Below, in pieces: positions 55,874-64,000 of a DNA stretch of 64,000 nucleotides. The position numbers and the translations under genes were made by a program. The DNA is from Prochilodus magdalenae (Eukaryota; Chordata; Actinopteri; Characiformes; Prochilodontidae), in the NCBI GenBank assembly GCA_024036415.1, contig JAMWET010003919.1, forward strand, positions 186,001 to 250,000, in the 5' to 3' direction. The stretch's first letter is position 1. Every line of letters starts with the position of its first letter. The notes below the pieces were generated by a model, which saw only the letters and a program-made list of their open reading frames with translations, ran no database searches and had not been told where the DNA came from.

Positions 55874-58351
55874 CTGTATGGCACAAAAAGAGATTGTCAG
55901 AATAAGGCCACAAAACATTTATGATGTAATTACTTTTAAAATCCAGCAACCGGTTACTGGTAATCTTTTTTTTTGAGACACTATAGAATATCTTAGAATT
56001 CATATTGCTGAATGAAACTTCTAAAAATGCCAGTATTGTTGCAAGCATCAAATAGCTGAAGCTCACCTTTTGTGACATAAAGGTAGAAGAAGTCACAATA
56101 AAGGATGGTCTGGACCACCCCAGCCACTATGGCAATCATATCAAAGAAGCCCTCAAAGTAGAACCTCCAGATCCAGTTGAAGAGGTAGAGGGCACGGTAG
56201 ACACCCAAGCTGAACAAGTAGTGAGTGGTGATGGTCTCGGCTTCTCCTGTCTTACTGATCAGGAAGAGCTGGGGCAGAATGGCCACTGACTCAAGGTAAA
56301 TGGAGAAGGTCCACAGGATCTGTATGAAAAACATAAAAAGTTTTTTTTTCAGTTTGGGTGTCTAATTGCCGAAAAGGTAAGCAACAAAAGTTATATGCAC
56401 ATGAGAATGACCAAAAAAAAAAAATCAAGTGTTATTTACAGGCATCTCATTAAAAAGGTGTGTATTACACTTTTTTTTTTTTTTTTTTTTAAACTTTTCA
56501 ATAGTGTGAAACACCTCATTGGAATCCCTGCTTTTTTTCTCTGTTACAACATGACAACATCTGGTAATACAATCATGATTGGCCACCTGCAGGGGTGGGA
56601 ACAGAGGGTGCACGACCAATCAAGTGACCAATCAGAGCAAACCTAGCTCACCAGGAGGCATGGCTTAAAGACACAAGGGTTCAAACGTAATGTTTCAGAA
56701 AGAGGGTGACCTGAGGGTGAAATGAGCATAATGGGTCCCCTTTAACAATACATAAATCTGAAGAACTTGGGCAGGTTGACTCATAGCCAGTGACTCCTGT
56801 CCTTCTACATTCAACATACCTCCAATGGAGAAAAGTCATGGTTGACCAGAAAGGCCAGGCCTCCGACTGGAACCACAAGGAACTCCGCTCGAAAAGTGTC
56901 ATGGTTCCCATCATAAGTGGCTTTGAACTTCACATAGATTAGGTAGACTGTAGCATAGGCGCATCCGATGTAGATGACCTGTTGTGGAAAATGAGAGTTG
57001 GTACTTTGATGAATGCAACACACGCACAGCGAAACTACAAAACCTCCATGTGAAATGATTGTTCTGGTAAAATGCAGCAAGTCATTTACCTTCATGCATG
57101 TGTTGTAGAGGGATATGAAGGAGGTGAGGAGATCCAGATAGCGTGTTGTGAAAACCAAAGCAAAGAGTATCTGGCTCTTCCCAGAGATTCCTGCAAAGCA
57201 CAATAGTCGTACAACTGTAACAGCAATTCCCTGCTTGGTGTGAGTCAGAAAGACTATAAGACAGCGATAAGAAACCTCGTCCGCGGTTGCACGGAGTTGT
57301 GAGGGCATGTCTGTGCTGAGCACATACCATTTACCGTGCAACTGCTGGGTGACATACAACATACTGCCACGTCAAAGGAGAGCACGTTTAGGAGTGCATG
57401 CTGGAAAACGGAGTTGAAGAATATTCACCAACTGAATCTGATCTGTTGGGTCAGCAGTGCAACTCTGGGCATCTGTTGATCAACTTTTATTGACAAACCG
57501 CTGCAGGAACAATTTCAATCGTTTGTGTGACACGATCTAATCAATTAACCCCATGCCCTCACGGACCGTTAGGTAGAGTGAGACAGTCCAAATCTTTCCT
57601 GATCAAAGCCATCAAACCAAAGAAGAGCTTTATTAAAAAGTTGGCTACAAAGTTGCCTTGCTGTGTTAACTCGTATAACTCTCACCTCCAGCCTCTGAAA
57701 TCTAACTCAGCTAAAGTACAGAGGCTATAAATCGCCATGTAACTACTAACTGCGATGAGACAAAAACAAATAGATATGATTGAACAGACAGTGAGTAATC
57801 TTCTAGCATTGTACATAACTGCTAACATCAATGTTAGTTTCCTAGTTTTGTGAAGAATCAGTTTAGCAGCAAGACCGTTAGCTAGCTAGCTTAATGGGTG
57901 GTCAACTAGAGACGCATCTATAAGCAAGCAACAGCCTAAAATGTATATTAAATATATATTATATGCAAAACATTATATGCTAACAGTGTGTTTTGACTGT
58001 GTTGCTTCTTAAATAACCACCGCTTCTGAATTGAATACATTTTTGCTCAAGACTCATTCAAGCTGATAGTTAGCAAGCTAACGCTAGCTATGCAGCTAAA
58101 CGAATTAGCTAGCTAACCATCACTGGAAGCACAGGGCAGAATTGTTGCAGCTACACTGAGATTTGAAAGCAGCAGCTAAGACTCTGGTTTACAGACAAAG
58201 AGATAGCAATTAAACAATGTGTTTTAGCACCTCTGTTTTCTAGCTGGAGCGCTAACCTACCTGCGCAGGACCTGGTTTTCCATATTTTGAGCAGCAGAAT
58301 GATGATGGCTGCTAGGTGAGACAGATCCCCGGCCAGTCTAAAGACATTCAT
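55839..58351 (-). CDS. kdelr2: KDEL receptor 2 (ER protein retrieval)
   Basis: A seven-helix Golgi/ER-Golgi receptor that binds the C-terminal KDEL signal of escaped ER residents at acidic pH and returns them by COPI vesicles. Five exons: 58,261-58,351, 57,090-57,190, 56,820-56,978, 56,067-56,319, 55,839-55,873; all GT-AG, phases join, 212 residues exactly as in human KDELR2. The ligand-binding arginines Arg5, Arg47 and Arg169, the pH sensor His12 and the C-terminal COPI-binding lysines (KGKKLSLPA) are present. The [16 protein letters not shown] start, [10 protein letters not shown] and [18 protein letters not shown] place it with KDELR2 rather than KDELR1 (VPTAILAF) or KDELR3 (VPVIGLSFLENYSF). 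Whether it is copy a or b is not known. It is tail to tail with ldaf1 and head to head with the igsf6-like gene. Confidence 0.96.
56067..56319 (-). CDS. kdelr2: kdelr2 exon 4
   Basis: [20 protein letters not shown], then [25 protein letters not shown] (Arg169) and [17 protein letters not shown]: helices 5 to 7. Ends phase 1 at G|GTGAGC. Confidence 0.96.
56820..56978 (-). CDS. kdelr2: kdelr2 exon 3
   Basis: [20 protein letters not shown], then [20 protein letters not shown] and NHDFSPLE (Glu117): helices 3 and 4. Phase 0 at both ends. Confidence 0.96.
57090..57190 (-). CDS. kdelr2: kdelr2 exon 2
   Basis: [20 protein letters not shown] and then ISLYNTCMK: helix 2 with Arg47 and Asp50. Ends phase 0. 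Confidence 0.96.
58261..58351 (-). CDS. kdelr2: kdelr2 exon 1
   Basis: [20 protein letters not shown] and then KIWKTRSCA, helix 1 with Arg5 and His12. Ends phase 1 at G|GTAGGT. Confidence 0.96.
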
Positions 58352-58640
58352 TGTAGCTTTGGATGGTTTTACTTCGACCAAGAGAAGCAAAGTCTTTCTC
58401 GTCCGCTGCTATTCCAAGTGTGAAACGCCTGAAATTCGCTTTAACCGGTTTCCTACACTTTTCCAGCGCATTCCTCCAAGAAATATGGCGAACACGGGGC
58501 GACGTGGCCGGTGGACGTGGCCAAGAGTTAAATTACAATGCAAGCCGGGAAAAGTAGTAAGAGGCTGATGCGAGACGACCGTGATGGGAGACCCGCCTAC
58601 AAGAGGCCGCCTGGGCGTGGAGAACGAGGGGGGCAGGGGA
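58352..58640 (-). promoter_or_regulatory. kdelr2: kdelr2 5' UTR and CpG-rich promoter
   Basis: G+C and CpG rise sharply from the start codon to about 58,640 (GCGACGTGGCCGG, CGTGGAGAACGAGG), then fall. This fits a CpG housekeeping promoter. A ACGTGG core near 58,514 resembles an unfolded-protein-response type half site, which would fit the gene, but such short matches arise by chance. Confidence 0.5.
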
Positions 58641-58834
58641 CTGGGGAGAGCTGGAGGAACAGTAGTTAAATACTGGACTGTAAATCAGTCGAAATGATTG
58701 CTTTAAGTTATCAGCAGTGTAGCAATGTGACTTCACTCAAAACAGCTCCTAGTCTGGACTCATGAAGTGCCTGGGCTTGGTCTAAGTGTTTGCATTCTGG
58801 GAAATAATATTGTTAAAAAGGAATTCCACTGATC

Positions 58835-59290
58835 TTTGACCGTTTCAGTGACTGAGAGGCAAACACAGTCATTTAGAGTGTTCTGATGTGAAATGGTTAA
58901 TTATAGAGCAATTCATCTGGTTTCTTTACACTGGCGGTGATAGGAACCAGGGGTCACAATGTGTAACACCAAAATTGTGGTAAATCTGAATAACAAATAG
59001 CTGGGGACTATTTAGCCTTATGCATCTCAGCTCCCTATAAAAACAGATGTCCTAGCTCTTCATCATTAGCAAATCTTAACATACATTTTAGGTCAAAAAA
59101 GCAATTTCTCAGACATGAGGCAGCTTATTCATATTTATTTCATTAACACCTTTCTGTGCAGTAAGTTTTAGAGTGCTTATACCTTTCAGACATCTGGTTC
59201 CCATCACCACCACTTTGACTATTTCTGACTCTCTGAAGTCCCTCTTGAGCGTTTCACCTCAAACCACTTGGAATGACTTTGTTTTTGAGT
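58835..59290. repeat. foldback repeat with GGTGGTGAT-GGAACCAGG core
   Basis: The left half (GTCATTTAGAGTGTTCTGAT to about 58,958) and the right half (from 59,195) are diverged inverted copies: reading the complement of the right half gives GTCATTCCAAGTGGTTTGAG, then GGTGGTGATGGGAACCAGAT, against GGCGGTGATAGGAACCAGGG on the left. The middle is unrelated. Single copies of the core recur elsewhere in the window. It resembles a non-autonomous DNA element. Confidence 0.7.
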
Positions 59291-59889
59291 TAGCCATTTA
59301 ATTTTGCAAAAAAACTATAAGAAGCTGTATTTCCTTTAATGGGCCGCATGTGTGAATGATGCAATGCCAAGATAGTACCTGGAAACCTAACTCAATGAAA
59401 AGGCTAAAAAGCAATAATGTGTAAATGAGCTCTGTTCTGATTGGCTCCCTGGTGTACTTAAAAATCAGTCCAGGTTAAACCAGTATTTATAATGTCGGAG
59501 CTATAATGGGCTGAGCTAAACTTTGAATGGGCAATTTTCCCATTTTAGTTTCCATATGTAGAGTGGATAAGCTCTGACTGTGTCTACATGTTGCATCAAA
59601 TTTTGTGAAGAGGAAAGGTGCATAATTCAGTTTTCCATGATAAAGACTCTTAAGGAGTAACTCTTGAACTATAGAATATTTTTAACTTCATGTGTAGATA
59701 CAAATTACTGCTGACTATACTCACGTGATAAACACCAAATATGATTCAGTGGGTCACGCTCAGAGAACGTTAAAGGAAGGAAGAGCCACGAAGACTCGGA
59801 CAGATCACTTCTCTTTTATCTCAGTTTCCGTTTATCAGTAACTCTGAAAGACCATTGTTTCGCCAGACTACAAACACGGATAACTAGAG

Positions 59890-59971
59890 ATGTTACTTTG
59901 GACCAAACCTGTTATCAACATGGTCCTGTACCTCTTCTTTCAGATCACATGTATTCTCCTCTTTACCTCAG
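59890..59971 (+). CDS. igsf6: igsf6-like exon 1 (signal peptide)
   Basis: MLLWTKPVINMVLYLFFQIT and then CILLFTS; ends phase 1 at G|GTAAGA. A second ATG at codon 11 would still leave a signal peptide. Confidence 0.75.
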
Positions 59972-62900
59972 GTAAGAAGATGGAACTTTCCTTTGGTGTT
60001 TATGAGGTGGCTGCTGGGTTTGATTAGAGGCTGTGAATGATTGTACTGTCTGAATCCTTGTGATTATAGCATGCACTCCTTGTGGCCTAGTGTTCTAATC
60101 ATGTTCTAAAGTGATCTAACTATTTAAATGATCTGAACCAGATCTAATCCAGCATTCAGTAGACTGTACTTTGAATACATTATACAAACCTCTGTAGAAT
60201 ATTCTGCATATAATGCAAGTAATATGGAACACATTACAGTCTGTTGTTAATGTTTGGTTTTTTGATGAGCATCTTGCTGTTTAACTGTACTGTGCACAGA
60301 CATGTGTCACAGAAATTGCTTTTAAGACCTTTATCTACTGTGGCTATCACTTGATTAAGATCAGTTCTCAGTGCTCTCAGTGGTTATCTCTAACTCTTTT
60401 TTTAACTCTGTATCCAGGGTAGATAAACAATATAGAATTTGTTGTTTGTTTAAATGTATATTTTATTATTTTGGTTACATTATACCATGACATAGCCTAG
60501 CAACACCTTTTCAAACACCTGTGATGGCATAGCCATAACCAGTCATAACCACCGGGCAGGGCCATAACAACAAGCTGAAATACAACAGGAACCTCATGGG
60601 AAATCCATCATTTCTACCTGGGAATACTATATTACCCCATTAAGTTATCAAAAACAAGCAATAGTTGTCTGCTACTGCATTCATGTTTGAAGCACTGTTA
60701 GTTTTGTCAGTGTTTGTTCACTAACTTTTCTATTAGTCTATTTATTTTTTTTAAAACTCTGATTACTTGTTTATTCTTTAAAGGCATTGGTAGGTCATTT
60801 CCATGTTTTCTAACCTAATCTGTGTTTTTGCATTTCTAATTTACAATACATCCATCCCTGGTTCAATTACATTTAAAAAGGTTACAAGTCCTCTACTGAG
60901 AACACACTTCTGTTTAGTTATTGAATTTAAAACTACAAATAAATAAATATATAAAATATGGCCTGTGCAAAAGTTGTTGCATGCTTTATATTTCGTTTTA
61001 ACATACACTCATCATAAAAATAATAGTTGAACATGTAGTTGCACCCAGCAGGAATAGTCTGACAGGAATGAAACATGGTGTGTAGGTTTGGCATCATGAG
61101 ACATGCAAATGATTCAAGTTTTACACTCGACTGCGCAGTGATGCCTCCATGAGTCATTCTGATTTGCCTTCACCATTGACAGACGGCTGCACACATGTTA
61201 CGACGACTGCCCTTAACGCCACAACAACGTTTCCAAAGACTGCAATGGTGTCGTGCCAGACTGTCATGTAGGGACTAAAAATGGCAGCTTGTGTGGAGGC
61301 TCCAGGGCAGGGCCAAGGTTTGTTGTCATGCGTCATGTGTCCAGAGGGCCTGGTGTCACTCCACCTCCACACCTACCACACAATCCGCAGAACTGTGTGA
61401 GAATATTCAAGCTGCGTGGGATGGATTATCACAGGACACCATTAGAAACCTCTACAACTCCATGCCGAGTCTGGCATGTTGCATTACCAAACATGGCGGC
61501 CCAAAATCATACTGAGAGACACTACTTCTGTATGTGTAGCTCAATAAATATTTCCCATATCAGAGCCAATTTATCATCATTTATTGTTCCTGGTAACCTT
61601 TATCTTCCTTCCCAATAGCTTCATAATCTGACACTTCCTTCTGGGAGCAACTATTCTTTTGAAAAAAGACAACATTAGGCTTTGCAAATAAATTATAATT
61701 ATACGAAAATGCTTTATTTATATTGTTATATTTGTTGTATGTGTAATGTGGTATTTTCACTCAGGTAATCAAGTTGATCAGGGGTTCTTTTTACATGTGG
61801 TTGTATACTATCACTTATAGATCCCCTTCACTAGACAGTCAGTATCCACTTTAGTAGCGATGGTTATTCATTCTGCTAATTTGGTCTGGCATACATGAAA
61901 GAATACTGGAGGAATCCGTATCTGGAGAATGTGGCATTTGTTGTATCTTCTCGTTGCAGAGCTCTCAGTGAACGGCTGTAAGATCGAGATCAGACAACCA
62001 CAAGAGCTCATAGTAACAAAAGACATGTCAGCATCCATCCTGTGCAATTTCAGCATGTCTGCCTGTCAGGACAGCACGCACAAGATTCTCTGGTATGTGT
62101 TCACAAGTCACTCTCACCATCAGCTCGACACAAACAAGCAGCCACTGAAGTACAGACTGGACGGCCATGGCCTACAAATCAGTTCCCTCACCACAAACGA
62201 TGACGGGGTGTATTACTGCGCTGTGGTCTTGGATGGTTCGGCCAAAGATGGAACACAAGCTTTTGGAAATGGCACCACAGTGATGGTGAGAGGTAAGAAT
62301 GAGTTGAAGTGTCAATGCATCTTTATATTAACCTTTGTAGCTGGTATCAACATTAACAAACAGCATTGTGTCTTAGTCATTATCATGACAGTCCTTATAA
62401 GTAGTGATACTGCAGTGATACTGCATTATGCAGTGGAGGCTTTAATCAAAGATTGAATGTTTCATTATGTGTCTGTGGGCCTTTGTACGAATGGGGCCAT
62501 TTACATGACACAACAAATGTAATTCATTTAGGTGAAATCACAAAAATGCAGGACAATGCAGGAGTCTATTGATGTGAGTGGTGGTAAAGAGTTGAGTGCC
62601 TCTAAAAGCTCCATCACCGGGAAGGATTGTGTGGAATGACTACAAATACACTGAAATACAGCTCTGATGGAGGAATACATTCAGGGTGTTATAGGGTAAA
62701 ACAGTCTGCCATTTATTTCACTGTTTTACACCTAAAAACACAAGGGATAGATGTAGGCTGGCTGGCCCTTTTGGGTAGTAAATGAAACAGCTGTATTTGT
62801 GTTGTGGGTGTGGCCACCCCTGGTGCTTATCACCACCACTATGAAAAATTGCTACGTTTATCAGCAATGAACCTTTTCACCTCTCATCGCTCTGAATGAC

Positions 62901-63358
62901 TATACTACCATCTCAATAATACAATAGCACAGGAATTTATAAAAATTGGTGGAGTTATCCTTTAACCGCGTCACAGCAACTGTGTTCAAACATATTGCAA
63001 TGCATATTGCACTTACTGTTAAGTACAACGTACTGGATCTTCTCTAAATATCTGTCAACTCTGCTTTGTATTCAGAGCACGTCTACCGCGCAGGGCAAGC
63101 TGTGCTAGTGGCTTTGCTGGTCTTACTGGCCCTCTTCAGTCTTGCAATCCTGACCCTCATTATCTGTATGAAGGTACGGCCTGTGAATGAATGGATCATT
63201 TCTGTTGCATAGCTGCTGAATATGACAAAACAAAGCAAACATCATACAGTGTAATCTGTAGCACTTTCAGCCTGACCTAAAATGTTCTCGTTTTAATTAA
63301 CTAGACTGGACGACGGACATGGCTTTTAAAGGGACGCTTCAGAAGAAGTGACATGAAG
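59890..63358 (+). CDS. igsf6: IGSF6-like V-type immunoglobulin receptor (3' end not found)
   Basis: Exons 59,890-59,971, 61,960-62,292, 63,076-63,173 and 63,305-63,358, all GT-AG and in phase (189 codons). Residues 1-27 are a hydrophobic signal peptide. Exon 2 is one V domain: Cys56 and Cys114 form the canonical pair, Trp72 the core Trp, and NDDGVYYC the D-x-G/A-x-Y-x-C motif; two further Cys (34, 63) are seen. Exon 3 is a stalk and a transmembrane helix (about 147-168); exon 4 is a basic juxtamembrane piece. NFSMSACQ and GNGTTVMVRG recall FSATGC and GGGTTLVVRE of human IGSF6, a myeloid receptor. The neighbour ldaf1 agrees with human 16p12 synteny. CD300-like or another fish Ig receptor remains possible. 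The stop codon is not assigned. Confidence 0.68.
59972..61002 (+). other. igsf6-like intron 1, left part
   Basis: AT-rich intron with no recognised feature up to the Tc1 remnant. Confidence 0.5.
61003..61665 (+). mobile_element. degenerate Tc1/mariner remnant
   Basis: Inserted in intron 1 of the igsf6-like gene. The ends are diverged inverted copies (AATAATAGTTG...CCCAGCAGGAA on the left; complement AGAATAGTTGCTCCCAGAAGGAA on the right). Near the right end ENIQAAWDGLSQDTIRNLYN and CCITKHGG match the transposase C-terminus common to Tc1 elements. The rest is broken and the catalytic core is missing. Confidence 0.8.
61960..62292 (+). CDS. igsf6: igsf6-like exon 2 (V domain)
   Basis: Whole V domain in one exon, the usual pattern in the Ig superfamily, phase 1 at both ends. 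Contains ASILCNFSM, ILWYVF, LQISSLTTNDDGVYYC and a J-like FGNGTTVMV strand. Confidence 0.88.
62790..62960. repeat. foldback-family copy
   Basis: CACCCCTGGTGCTTATCACC followed by TTTTCACCTCTCATCGCTCT and TGAATGAC, i.e. core plus arm, in an intron of the igsf6-like gene. Confidence 0.6.
63076..63173 (+). CDS. igsf6: igsf6-like exon 3 (transmembrane)
   Basis: EHVYRAGQAVLVALLVLLAL and then FSLAILTLIICMK: a stalk and a single hydrophobic helix with no charged residue inside it. Ends phase 0 at AAG|GTACGG. Confidence 0.8.
63305..63358 (+). CDS. igsf6: igsf6-like exon 4 (cytosolic start)
   Basis: TGRRTWLLKGRFRRSDMK: basic, as expected just inside the membrane. AACTAG acceptor and AAG|GTATTT donor, phase 0. 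The gene should continue downstream. Confidence 0.65.
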
Positions 63359-64000
63359 GTATTTCTCCTTTTTACATACCATTAAATAAAGACTTACTTA
63401 TTTCTTTTGTACCACTTTGAAAAAAGGTGGCAGTGTCAGGTGGCTCTTTAGATCACATTTTCATGTCAGTGGCAGAAGCTTTTTATAAGTTAGTATTAAT
63501 TTTCTTACTCTTCAAATAAATAGCTTTTAAAATATCATTTTCTTAGGTCTGGGGCTGTGTATAAAGTACTTTAGCTGAGTGCTTTAGCTGAGTTTCATTA
63601 ATATTACCACTCACATGCCATCAGCACATTCATGCCATCATCACAGGTTAGGGAGAAAAAGAATATGTTGGAAACAGAAACTGAAAATTTCCAAATATAT
63701 GCAGGCACAAATAATTGCATATTGCATATATTTGGAGATTTTCAGTTTCCTGAATTTGGAAAGAATCAAGGAAATCCTTATTTTGTAGTAAATTATTCTG
63801 TTTACAAAAGACATCATTCCTGATCGCTGATATAATAATACACTGTCCAAATGGTCCAAACTACAGTCATTCTATATTCATACAGCAATGCATATAGGTG
63901 CACTGTGAAGGAGTGGATGTATTGCTGCTGTAGCTACATTTAATTAGAATTAGAACCGCTGTTAGAGACACTTTTCTGGATTACTGTCTCTGATAGCATC
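63359..64000 (+). other. igsf6-like intron or 3' part
   Basis: No confident further exon. A short near-palindrome occurs at about 63,686-63,752 (GAAAATTTCCAAATATATG and CATATATTTGGAGATTTTC). Confidence 0.45.

Noticed and set aside
56811..57362. 183-codon minus-strand open frame spanning two kdelr2 exons
   Set aside because: It runs through kdelr2 exons 2-3 and the introns between; only the parts in the exons match KDEL receptors.
59820..59840. Interferon-response-like motif (CAGTTTCCGTTT) upstream of the igsf6-like start
   Set aside because: It matches only part of the GAAANNGAAA consensus in complement; one short match is not evidence of regulation.
61253..61618. 121-codon plus-strand open frame in igsf6-like intron 1
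   Set aside because: Part of a decayed Tc1 remnant, in a frame partly different from that of the transposase.
63647..63823. Candidate fifth exon of the igsf6-like gene (VREKKNMLETETENFQ)
   Set aside because: It follows a TCATCACAG with a poor pyrimidine tract and shows no similarity to the IGSF6 tail; frame alone is weak evidence.

Overview
The window looks like nuclear DNA of a ray-finned (teleost) fish. It has vertebrate genes split into many small GT-AG exons, AT-rich introns, CA/TA/GA microsatellites, a tRNA-headed SINE with the usual fish tail, and many decayed Tc1/mariner pieces and small foldback elements. Nothing bacterial or viral is seen, and there is no CRISPR array or operon. The species cannot be fixed from sequence alone.

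Layout. Positions 48,730 down to 3,210 (minus strand) hold one long gene, an ortholog of SPAG9, which encodes the scaffold JIP4. I resolved 30 coding exons whose phases all join, giving a protein of about 1,296 residues (human JIP4, as recalled, is about 1,320). Its 3' untranslated region lies to the left of 3,210 and its CpG-rich promoter at about 48,731-49,080. A 2.5-kb repeat-rich spacer follows. On the plus strand (about 51,846-54,399) lies a promethin/LDAF1-like gene for lipid droplet assembly. Facing it tail to tail is a minus-strand KDEL receptor gene, kdelr2 (58,351-55,839, five exons, 212 residues, all ligand-binding residues present). Head to head with kdelr2 is a plus-strand gene for a one-V-domain immunoglobulin receptor resembling IGSF6 (from 59,890; four exons seen, 3' end not found). 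In human, LDAF1 and IGSF6 lie close together on 16p12, which supports both weaker calls.

The proteins serve membrane traffic and organelle biology in separate ways: JIP4 links kinesin/dynein to endosomes and lysosomes, KDELR2 retrieves ER residents from the Golgi, LDAF1 works with seipin at lipid droplet birth sites, and the IGSF6-like protein is a cell-surface receptor. This is conserved chromosomal neighbourhood, not a pathway cluster.

Accessory DNA: an internally deleted Tc1 element with perfect 31-bp ends (36,499-37,027); a 430-bp-arm inverted repeat built partly from Tc1 sequence between spag9 and ldaf1 (49,349-50,562); a recurring foldback family with a GGTGGTGAT-GGAACCAGG core at five or more places; several short TIR elements; and Tc1 remnants at 32,370-33,125, 50,563-51,200, 54,053-54,150 and 61,003-61,665. 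I see no convincing undescribed biological system. The most interesting points are splicing features of spag9 (a microsatellite acting as polypyrimidine tract, a GC-AG intron, a NAGNAG acceptor, a poorly conserved cassette exon) and the repeat architecture at the promoters.
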